The translations under genes and the position numbers were made by a program. A model generated the notes under the pieces. It searched no databases and had not been told where the DNA came from. It was given only the letters and a program-made list of their open reading frames with translations. A stretch of DNA of 64,000 bases, from assembly GCF_003945595.2 (NCBI RefSeq), contig NW_024104509.1, positions 2,108,001 to 2,172,000 on the forward strand, written 5' to 3'. Position 1 is the first letter of the stretch; each line of letters opens with the position of its first letter. The DNA comes from Pipra filicauda. Lineage: Eukaryota; Chordata; Aves; Passeriformes; Pipridae. Of the stretch, positions 14,201-26,200 are shown piece by piece.

Positions 14201-17200
14201 AACTTTTTCATCTTTCTGCAATTGTATGGCTGTGATTCAGTAAGTACTCCAGATCCATGCTGAGAAGCACACAGCCCTCTTCTCTAGTCAGTTCTGGACT
14301 ACTTGTGGCACACTCTCACTCAAAGCTCAGAAACATTTTTTATTAACACAACTAAAAAGGAACGAGTTGGAGGCACAAGATAGATATTTAAAAGAAAGCT
14401 ATTTAGATAATTCTGAAGCTTTTAAAAATATCAGAACTGGGAGTTCTGCTGCTTTCAGGCCCATTCAGCAGGATTTGTGCTGTATTATGAAAACTGGGAA
14501 TTTGTGAGAGGGAAAACAAATGTTAGTAGAGTGAAAATTATTAATACTACACATTTTAAAGATGTCTTTAAATATAAACACTGTTAGAAACTCATGACCA
14601 TTTTTGACTTTTCTGTCATGCCTCTAGCGTGATTTGCAAAAATAGCATAGCAACTTCACACAAGTGCCATAAGATGTTTATATTCCTCTTGGGTACTGAT
14701 ATTTGAAACCTTCATACAAGTAAACAAACAGTCCCATGAGAAGAGCTGTATGTCTGCTTCTGAGCAAGGGTGCAAAAGACACAAGAAACGTTAAGACAGC
14801 AGGATGTTGTACTCCAGTCTTGGGTCTCCTCTACAATGGGCATTGCCTTTGTTTGATTCTCCTTCATTCACTCAGCTGCCTATTAGAATAGTTTGACTGG
14901 TGCTGTGATGGAGAAGAGGAGAACCACAGCATGTTTAAAATGGGGTATATGAAAGCTAACTTCCACAAGGAAGGAAATAGCTCAGACGATAATGGTGGCA
15001 AAGGAAGTGGCTGCCACCCTACCATCCCATGTCAGGTCACATCACTCTACACACATCTGTGAAGGGAAAAGAGGAGGCAGAAACCACACATATTCTCTCA
15101 AACCCTAAAAGGCTTCTCCCTTTCTTTACAAAAGCCAGAGAGATGCTACTTGGGCTGTGCAGCAACTGGGTATGCAGAAATTGCCAGAACTGTAGGGGAC
15201 AATACTGCTGGAAGAAAAAAACCTGTTCCTAAAAAATTCACACCTGTAAGTTCTTAGTCAGATTCACATTCACTATTCATATGTATGAAAAATTTTATTT
15301 TAAAAGGTTAGGCCATCAATTTAATCATTTTACCTTTCTGTCTCTTGGACAGAGTCAGCAGTAATCTCTTTGTACTGTGGCACACTGTCATTCATATCCA
15401 TGCAGACTTTTCCAACAAATGCTCGTTGACCAAATTTATCTGTTGAGATGCATTAGAATATAAATCTCAGAATCACTGGTTCTCAAAAACCACTATCAAC
15501 GCTTATCCCGAAATATGAAAGTAAAGTCCACCCCACCTAGCTTAATTTATGACGAACAGAATTCATGCTCTTGTCTTATCTCTAAGTTGGGACTATACAT
15601 GTGACTTTTAAGGATAAAAAGGAAAAAGGAAAAAAGCAAACAAACTATATTTAAACAGGAGTTCTCCTCTTGCACATTAGTACCCAACTCTATAATTGTT
15701 ATTACTGAGCACTAGATTACTGTAGTTTAACTACAACCAGAATTCATAATGGTACTATATGAAGAATGGCTGTGAAATAGAGGATGAGAAACACAAGCAC
15801 CAAAGCACAGTAGCTGTAGTAGATGACTACCCTGAGATGAGAAAAAGCACAAAGATCTCAGCAAACCATCTCTCCTTAAAAGAAAGGAATGAGGTTGTTA
15901 ACATGCTCCCACACACAGTTAGAGGGAGAAAATTTTCGGAGCTATTCTAGCATCTTTCTTAAGATTTATCCATGCTAGATGAATAAATCAGAATTCATGT
16001 GCAAGACATGCATATAATATTCAATTCTAAGCTGTCAAATGTGTTTCTAAATTAAATTTCTTTGTCCACTTTTACTGTTTGAGTTGCTGAATGCAATGGC
16101 TTCCAAATTTTCCTACCAAATCAGAAAGACTAGGTAATTTTTGAATAAAATTTATTACATTTACACTTATTACATTTTTCTGCTTTGGGAGCTGTCTGAG
16201 CCTTGAGAAATCCTGCAAGAACCACAACATTTTCAAACAGGAGACATTTGCAACTGTGAACAGAAGGGAAAGATCCTGATGCAGCTTTCATTTTTCTGAA
16301 TTCAGAGGGTGTGTGAAGATTTTTTACATTGATTATCTGCTACAACTTGGGAGTATTAGGACATTAATGTGCCGACATTTAGCCTTTTAAACCTCAAATA
16401 ACAAAAGGTTAGAAAGAGTAGAGAGCTGCAGCTGGAGAACAACTCCAGCAGACCTAATTCAAGCTCAGTCAGCAGCTGATTCGGGAGTGAACAGACAAGC
16501 AGAAACAACAGCAGGACAGAGGCAGTGAAGTGAATAAGTGTAATCAAGGTGGGTTTTGGGGACAGAGGTACAACAAATTAAAAACAAATTAGAGACAGCC
16601 AGACCCTTAGCAAGTCTGAAACTCCTAAACTCTTCTTCCTTCAACTAATATGATACATGTGGCATCCTTCAAAACTCACTGTTAGTCTTACCTATAATTT
16701 CAGCAAGAAGAAGAGAAGTATCCGTGTGAATTGTTGCAAAGTAGCAAGCTGTAGTCGTGCCATTCTTTAGAGTTCGTCTCTATAAAAAGAAATCAGTTTC
16801 AGCTGTCTGAAAAAAAAAACAGTAAAGCTGCCAAAAAGCAGAACAGGCAGACTCATTTCAAACTGTGAGGACATTTAGTTATTGTGAAATTGTGCAGTGA
16901 AGTGGGAAGGTAAAATACAGATTTTTAATTTCATAATAGCTCTTTTAAGTCTGTGTGTTAATAAATACAAAAAGTCCTCACAGAATTTTTGCAATGACTA
17001 AGCCCATAGAAACCACTCTATATTTCTTCCATCAAACAGGAAATACTCCAACTTATATTTAGATATACAAACAACTAGTCATTTTTGTTATTTCCTGGTT
17101 TTGAAAAGCTCTCCAATTTTCACAGTGAAGCACTGTTTATCTGGTGTTAACAAATCAAGGCTTTTGGGAAAAGCAGTGGTTTTATTTTGGCCATCTGATG

Positions 17201-20200
17201 TGGCTGGAAAAACTAATCAAGTTTTTCTGTATCAAAACCATTTCCTATTGCCAAATACAAAGTAACAAACTTAAAAGTAAAAGCAAACTAAGCACAACTG
17301 CTCAGACAATATATCTAATTATTTATTTAATTATACCATTTGAAAGGAGATGGTGGTTGACACCTGTTCATATTACCTTTGGAGAGCGTAACAGCAAATG
17401 AAGTGCAATTTTAGTTACATTAATTCATGATGAAATTTATAGCTTCCACTGATCTTGGGACTGATGACTATATTGACTACTCATTCAACATAAGGGTTTA
17501 AATTACATATTTGGATTCTTGCTACCAAGTAATTTAAGAATTTTCTTCTATTTCTTTTAGTGAGAAAGAAGGTGAGACATCCAACACAATATTGAGAACG
17601 GCTAGAGCTAATTATCTGAGAAACACAAAGCCAAGCTGTCTTTTTTTTACAATATTCAAATGAAAGTCTTTAAGGGTTCCCAAAATGAGTCTCAAAAATA
17701 ACAATGTCATTACTGAGATAAACTACTTTTGTCGTTTTTAGCTTTTAAAATCCAGAATTCTCTACTTCTGGAATTCTAACAACATTGTTAAATGAAATCC
17801 AAAAACATTCTCTTTCCAAATCATCAGCACAAAGAATTGACTTTCCTAAAATTGAAGGGACCAGAGAAGGTTCCAGCTGAAAGCTGACAGATTTCACCTA
17901 AATTATTTCTTTTGCTGAGTATAGAAAGTGTTTACTGGAAATAAGATTTTGGTTTGAAAAAAATTCACTGTGTTTTCATTACAACTCCAAAACTACAATG
18001 ACACATATGAAAAAATATCTGCTCCCTGTAAGTTTAGTCCTGTTTCTAACAGCTGAAGGTTATTGTCAGCCTCAATGAACACTGCAAAGTGACTGGTATT
18101 CTGTAGCTTTTCTGGGTGAAGGCATTTTCCTGACCTTGTCCTTTTCAATACACATGGGGAGAGCCTTACCATCGTGTTGAAGCTCCTACAATTAACTTGC
18201 ATCTCTCACTGGTAGTCTCTTTCCAGATGATACTGTTAAACACCTTGCACAGTGAGTACTTTGAGGTCACTGAATGTGAACTGTAACAGAGTGTTGAGGC
18301 ACAAGCTGGAAGATGAAATCACCTATATGCTTTAAGCAGCTGAAGGCATGGTGTCTGTCACTAGAACTTATGACCAAGCTGCTCCTACATGTTTTTATTA
18401 TAGCAGCTGGCAGAAAGTAATTTCTTTTTACATTTGTGTGGCAAGGACAGTATAACTAATCATTTCAGATTTGTTATATTATTATTTTGACAAAATATGT
18501 TGTCATAGTAATAGAAAAATGGAAAGCAAATTATGCTGGCCAATTAATTTAATATATTGAAGATATTTCAGTCCACATATTACAGGATAAATTTCAGTCA
18601 TAGGACAAAACTATTACTTTGCAATGTGACCTAGCTGCTTATTGTCCAGTAGACCTTAAAGCCTTCATATTGTTCAGAACCCATCTAGCTCTAACAAGGT
18701 CTCTCTTTGTGCCACAATACCATTGACTGACTCCATCTAAAGCCTCTGCAGCGAAATGCCCCTGCATTCCTGCTGCAAGGACCTCAGCAGTAGATATGTC
18801 TTCCTTAACTACTCTAAGACACCTCAGATTTGTTGCCTTTTCTCTTTGATGTAGTCTTTGCAGAAGATAATTTCATAATAAAGGATTTTTATGCAGAAAA
18901 GGAAATATCTCTTGAATTATTTTTTTTTTACTAAGCTTGGTTATTTCTGCATTGAAGTTGTCTGCACCTTCTGGCTATACTAACCCTGAGAGTAGTCATA
19001 AGTGTTAGTCATTGTACTGAGAAAGGATGATAAACAGGTTCATCATTAGCCTTGTGATTAAATGAACTTTCTTGTCAACAGAACAAGACTGGAGCTAGTA
19101 AGGGTTGGCAATTAGAACAGGGGCCATCTGTTGGTTTTATCTGGTTTCGCGACATTAAACATGCTCTACTCTTTCTGCTGACCTTCTGAAAACATATCTA
19201 TATTTCACAAATATGAACGTCGTCTTGCAGGACTTACAACAACTCTGGTGTATGCTTCTTCTGCAAAACCACTGTCTTGGTATTTGGCTTCTGTTGGGAA
19301 CGTGTAGGTAGTCAACCACTGCAAAAGAGGCAGGTCTACTCTTGTACCAGTAAATAAATACTGAGGGGCGTGAATGTGTGTATCAACCAATCCTGGCATG
19401 AAGAATTCACTAGGGAAGGAAAATAAAGTTATAATAGTCCAAAATGTCTCAAAATGTTCCATGGTAAGTAGCTTTGTTTTAAACAAATCCACCAGAGCAA
19501 AATCCACCAGAGTAAATGGCAAGTACAGATTACCCTGCCTCTTTCAGCATCAGCCTATCAACTCCTACTGTAACTCTACCCATATCCCTTTTTCAGTATG
19601 AAGTAGTTGAATAATAACATTTACACAGAAACGCATATATAAACAGCTAATTGTGAGAAAAACAATATAAGAGCACGATGAATCCAATTATCTCTAATAC
19701 TGATCCAGTTTAAATAGCAACAAATGCAAACTGACTTCACAGTAACTAAAATTACTCCACTGTAGAATCCACCTGAAATGGAGATGATTTGGTCACAGTC
19801 CTGCTTTCTAGTATGGATATATTCAGAATGCCTCTGACTTCCTGACCATTATATTTACAAAAATATCCCAGTTTTACTCTCTCTCTCTCTCTATCCTCTC
19901 TCTCTCTATATATATATACATATAAAACCAACGAATTTTCAGGTTTAATGGAAGAACAGCCACTGTGTCTACAAATGCAGACACGGACATCAGTTAAAAA
20001 AATCTCTCCTCAGTATCTTGACAGGAAAGGCATATTTATAATGGAACTGTAAAACTATTTGTTGTCGTAATGTTCAGGGATGAATATATTCATACAGGGA
20101 TGAATATATCAACATTACTAGGAAGTTGCTATAATTGTTTTGGTTTGGGCTGAAACTCCATACTGTAAATTTCTCTCACGTCTCTCCCCTTCTCCCTGAC

Positions 20201-23200
20201 TATTGAATGAACAGTGATTTCATCTCTTTGTAGTTCCCCTTCTTTCTGTTTTTCCTCTATTCTATAAATACCAAAAGATCTTCCTCAATCTGATCCATAT
20301 TCTCAGCACCTTCCACTTTCCTCAGGCTATTTCAAGTTAAGAAAACATCTGATGACTCATATATACTATATGATTAGCCTTTCAACAAAGCATACAGATT
20401 TTTTAACAACTGATTACTAAAAGGATGCTGCAGCTAAGCCACAAGACATTTACAGTGCTGCTACAGACAAAGCATAGTCATCATGGCTAGGCTTCGCGAA
20501 CAAAGATTTGGGAAGGCTCTATTCACATTTGCTACAAGCGCGCTGGTGGCTAATGAGGCCAATACGAGATAGACAAGTCCGATTACAAAAGGCACAGCAG
20601 AAAGACTCCTTATGTGGTATATTCTGCAATACACGGTTCTTTCTGCGTTGCCTTTTTTCCTCGAGAGTGATCCTGCGTGTGTTCTCAAAGGAGACAGCTG
20701 TGTTATAGATGGTGTGTCTCCAGGCCTCCTGACTGGAGGCCAGAGTAGACCAGTTATGTTGATCAATATGGCCAAGGCTGAGATGTTGTTTCAGGGAGTC
20801 CTTGTATCTTTTCTTTGGGGCTCCTCTCTTGCGGCAGCCGGTGGCAAGTTCACCATAAAGCAAGATCTTAGGGAGGCGGTGGTCCTTCTTCCTGGACATG
20901 TGCCCTGCCCAACGCAGCTGTGTTCTCAGCAACATGGCCTCAATACTTGTGACTGCTGCTTGTTCTAGAACAGATGTATTGGTCACATAATCTGACCAGT
21001 GGATGTTTAGGATTGTACGGAGGCAGCGTTGATGGAAGCGTTCTAGGAGACGCGGGTGGTGGCAGTAGATGACCCATGATTCGGAACCATACAGGAGAGT
21101 AGACAGCACAATGGCTCTGTAAACACTGACCTTTGTACTTTTCTTCAAGTGTTTATTACGCCATACTCTTTTGTGGAGTTTTCCAAAAGCTCTATATGCC
21201 TTTGCTAACCTGTTGTCTATCTCTCCGTCTATCTTACCATCTGAGGAGATGAGGCTACCTAGGTAATTAAACTGCTGGACTGATTTGAGCTCTGATTGGC
21301 CAATGGTGATGTGGGGATGATGGGGGACTTCCTGAGGTGCAGGTTGATGGAGAACTTCTGTCTTCTTTAAGCTGACTTCCAGCCCAAAGAGCTCAGCAGC
21401 ATCTGCAAAGCAGGATGTTAAACGCTGCAGAGCTGCTTCTGTGTGGGTGACGAGGGCGGCGTCATCAGCATAAAGCAGCTCCCGGACAAGATGGTTTAAG
21501 GTCTTGGTGTGGGCCTTCAGTCGCCTTAGATTGATTAGACTTCCATCAGTACGGTATCAAATGTAGATACCGTCCTGATCAAGGTCTGCCGTGGCCCTTT
21601 GGAGCATCATGCTAAAAAGGACTGTGAATAGGGTAGGAGCAAGAACGCAGCCTTGTTTCACACCATTCTTAATTAAAAAGGAGACAAAGCATAGTAAGTG
21701 CACTCGAAACTATTTCACTTCACCTGAAAGCTAGGGGACTTCACTGGCTGAAGTACTCTAGGTGCAGTACAGTGAGAAATCCAAGGCTCTGTGTTTAGAA
21801 GGTTTAAATCTTCTAATTGTATTAACTTTTATTCTGAAGTGTGTCAAAGTCCAAGGCAATGAGTTTTATATCTGCAACATTGGTGTTACCTACATTTACT
21901 AAGTCTAGAGTTCCACTTTAGTTAGGCACAGCTCACTGCTAACAGAATGGATATAAAATGTAATCTCAAGAAAGAACAGCATTTACATCTGTGACTACAG
22001 AAGAGGTTATGTGTGAAAATTAAATACGGCATTTGGTTCTGCGCAGTGTACGTCAGCCAGCAAAAGTCAGCCATGTCTGCAGTCCCAAACTAAGGAATGC
22101 AAAAAAGCACACGGACTGTCCACCCTCTGAGTCCCATCTGGGACACAGGCAGCTTTGGGTAAAGAGCTCTCATGGAGCTGAAATGAAGTTTTGCCCATTG
22201 AATTGGATTTTATGTGTTCCCTGTGAAATTGTATTCACAGAGACTCACTCTACTTCCTTCAAAGAATAAACTGCATTTGCTGAAATTAATCTAAACAAAA
22301 CACATACTGTTTACTCAGTTGTCTTATGTCAGATGCTTTGAAACCCCATTTCTCAGCCAGTTGCTCTTGCTGATCACTTTGTTCCAAAAACACAATCTGA
22401 AAGAAAGAAAACATAGTTAGGTACTTTAAGCCTGTATCCCACATCAGCTTTATGTAAAGGCAAAACAAGTTATATCTTAAAGCAGATTTTACGCACTTAC
22501 TACAAAGGTGACAGGTTTGCATTGAAATACTTGTTCTTCCTGACTGTCAAGCATGATTTTGAAATACCTTTTCACAATCCAATGAATAACCGCACCCATC
22601 TTGTAACTTGGAATAAAACAATTAATTCACTTTCAGGTTATACCCAGGCAGATCTGCAGAGATTTCAGTGTCCACCGGCATTCCTGCAATGTAACATCAT
22701 GCCAGCAGTAGTCACTTGCTGTGGAGGTGTGCAACAGCCTTATGGGAATACATTTACAGTATTCACAACCAAAGGGGGCAAATAATTTGCTTTGCCTAGC
22801 AGTAACTGACATCAAGCTAAGTATTTTCTAATTTTCTGTTTGTGTCATTAATGTTAGGGTTCTTTTTATTTCTTAAGTGCCTAGGATGACAAAAGAAATT
22901 GAGGGGAAAAATGCAGATAACATTTTCATTTTACAGAACAGGCTAAAAGGAGGCTAAGATCTTCATTTATTTCAAAACAAAACCCTACAATCTGGAACCA
23001 AACTAAAACCCATTTGACTCCTGGAGAACACTGACTGTACTGATGATCGTCGCTGTTGCCAAGTCATAATTTTAGAACATTTTCTATTTCTTTTTAAATT
23101 CCATGGTATTTTAATCTACACATGACTCTTGGCAACTGAATTCTCAACTCTTTGATTTTCTAGTCTATCAGTAATAGGGATGACAACTCTCCAAGAAACA

Positions 23201-26200
23201 AAGGTTGTGGAGCCTAGGCACTGCACTACAGGCTCCATGTGGGATCCAGGTTTCCTCAACACTCAACAGAGTAGAGGACCCTGACGCCTGCCTTGGCCAA
23301 AGACTGCCTAAACTGGGCTTTTAAGAATTCTTGCTATCGTGATTTGACCCTGGTCAGATGCCAGGGGCCTATTAAAACCACTCCACTACCCTCCCTCCTC
23401 CCCTCTGCATCAGTGTAGAGGAGAGAGGAAGAAAAAAACAGCAAAGGAATTTCATGAGTAGAGATAAGGATTGAGAGAAGGCAGTATAACAGGCAAAACA
23501 AACTCAGAGTGAGGATAAAACTTAAATTTATTACTTAAATTTATTACTTAAATTTATTACTTAAATTTAAGTATAAACTTAAATTTAGTAAATTTATTAA
23601 TAAGAGCTAAAGAGTGAGAAATAAAACAGTCTTAAACACACTTTCCAACTACCCCTCCTTCCTTCCATCTCTCCATCCATCCCCCTGCATCAGTGCAGAA
23701 AGAGAAGTCTACCCATAGTGCAACAGTTCTTCCAAGTCTGCTGCACCTGTGGGTCACCCTTCCATGGGCTGCAGGGAGCAGCCTGCTCCACCATGGTCTT
23801 CACCACGGACTACAGGGGGGCTAAAGCTCCGAGTCCGACCCCTGTCCCATGGCGTCCTTCCCACGGGAGACAGTCCTTGATGAACCTCTCCAGCGTGAGT
23901 CCATCCACCCCTCGGGCAACAGTTTCAACCTGTTGCCCCGTGGACGACTTCCCCAAGCGGGTGCAGTTCTCCATGGGTTGAGCTGTAGCGATGTGGTCTC
24001 CCACGGGGGCCACAAGTCCTACCCGGAAAAAACTGCTCCGCTGTGGGCTTCCCCCTCCGCGAGCCACAGGTCTTCAGCAGGACTTTGATCCATTTTGGGC
24101 CTCCCACAGGGGGTCAGAGCCTCCTTCATGTATCTTCCTGCTCCAGCATGGACTCCTCCATAGGCTGCAGGAGGGTTTCTGCACTCCAGTGGTTCTTTAT
24201 GGGAAGACCCCCCCCCCTCCCCTCCCCTCCCTCCCTCCAGCTGCACTGGCCTTGGTGACTGCTTGTTCTCCCAGATTGGAATTTCTTCTGTGTAACAACC
24301 TTCTCTTCCCCTGTTCTTAAATATGTTATCACAGAAGCGCATCTCATTGGCTCAGCCTTGGGCAGCAGCAGGAAATCCCTCCTGGAACTGACTATCATAG
24401 GCTTTTCATAGGACAGTGAAAGCTTCTAGTAGCTTGTAACAGAAGCCACCCTACAGCCCCTCCCTGCTACTAAAACCCAGCTATAGGTTAAACCCATGAC
24501 ACTTGCCTAACCACAGCTTCCGCCAGAAACCAATTCATGGTCTTCTAACTCCCTTGGTATAAGAGCTCATTCCTCTAAATTCAAGGGAATAATCTTACTG
24601 CTACCAGTATCCTTCTGCTCCTGAGAAGGTGTCCATGCTGAGGGCCTGTATCACCCTTATAACAGGAGTTTCTAAGGCAGCAGTTAAAAAAATCCCCAAA
24701 GAAACACCAAACAAAAAACAACAATAAAAAGGCAAGACCAAGTAGTTGTAAAAAAGGTAAATAGGAAGGAATTTAGGAGGAAGGGCAAGAGAAGCAAAAA
24801 AGCATTGTTTGGCCGTTATTTGCATACCATTTTTTTGTATGTGTGACCTCTTGCATAGAAATTTACCATTTTCTAATTTTTCCATAGAGGAAAAGAAGCA
24901 AAGGCAGATAAACAAGAAGTTTTTAGCTGACTAGTCTTTTAAACAAACATATGGCTTATATGATTTACATGGTCTAAAGATCAGATGTTTTACATTTTTA
25001 GTTAGAAAAACATATTAAAATCACACCTTATAAATAAATACCACAGTAGCAAAAATTGCAAGATTATAGTACTCCATTAATAATTCACTTGAAGCAGTAT
25101 CTCTCTCCTTCCAAAGAGGAATACAGCCAACTTAATGAACTGTATAGCTGTAGAATGCTTGGAATAAAGAACTACTGAAATTACTGATGGACAAAAACGA
25201 AAATGTCATTCAGATACTGAAATCAAAATGGATGCAGAACGAGTGAGGTTAGATCTGCTGGGGGAAGAAGGGGAAAGAAGGAGAAAAAAAAAGATAGAGA
25301 GAAACATGAAACACCAGATGACAAATTCTGGAAACAGGCGTTGCCATGGAAAAGCAGTGGCTGTTATGTACTCTTAGGGTGCAGATAAATAAAATACTTA
25401 CATCATGAAAAAAATTAAGAAAATATGATCACAAGAAATCAATTCTAAACCTGACAACTTGTCCATTGTGGTCAAATGAGACTATGGGTATATCAGCAAG
25501 ACATCTATACTCCCTTCAAACAAACTTGTCAATGGAACTCCTTACTCAAGATGTTCCCCATTGCTTTATGATGAATTTGCTCTGGACACCTTTCTAAAAC
25601 TGAATTCTTTAAGGTCTTTGAGGTCCTACACTTGGACATTTGCTCCAGTATTTGCTTGTGCATTCAAAGTAACCAACCTGGTGGACAGTTCTTTAAATTA
25701 GTTCTGGACCTTAACACTGTAGAAGTAAGAAAAAAAATCTACAGCAGTGTCACTACAGAGTCAAGAAGTAAGTGCACAGGCACTTCAGCTTGTCAAGAAG
25801 GAAATCGAGGAGAATAATAGACACTTTGGGAAAGGTATATTCACAAAAAACAGCATCAACAGCTGCAAAAACGATTGCTCAAACACTTCTACAAGTTCTC
25901 ATATGCCACCCATGTGATGCAGCTAAAGGATCCAAAGTTAAGGAGCTGAGACCTCCCTAACTCAGGCCTTTTTTATTCCAAGTGATGCCCAAAGCTCCTC
26001 CATAAAGCATAGGTGGTCAATTAAACTGTGCATCAAAGCTGATGCAGAAAACTTTGAGTGCCTCCAAGTACCACAGTGCAAATAACTTTGATAACAAGAG
26101 AATGCAAAGTGAATGATACTGGCTGAAGGAACAGGTTTTTTTGATTCAACAGTGCCTGTGTTTCTTTATTTCTGGCTATGACATTCACAGATGAACATGG

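Noticed and set aside
16356..16547. Leucine-rich minus ORF in GDA intron 4
   Set aside because: It has no convincing splice borders, and leucine-rich frames are common by chance here.
20508..20968. Plus-strand ORFs over the RTE element
   Set aside because: They are antisense shadows of the reverse transcriptase frame.
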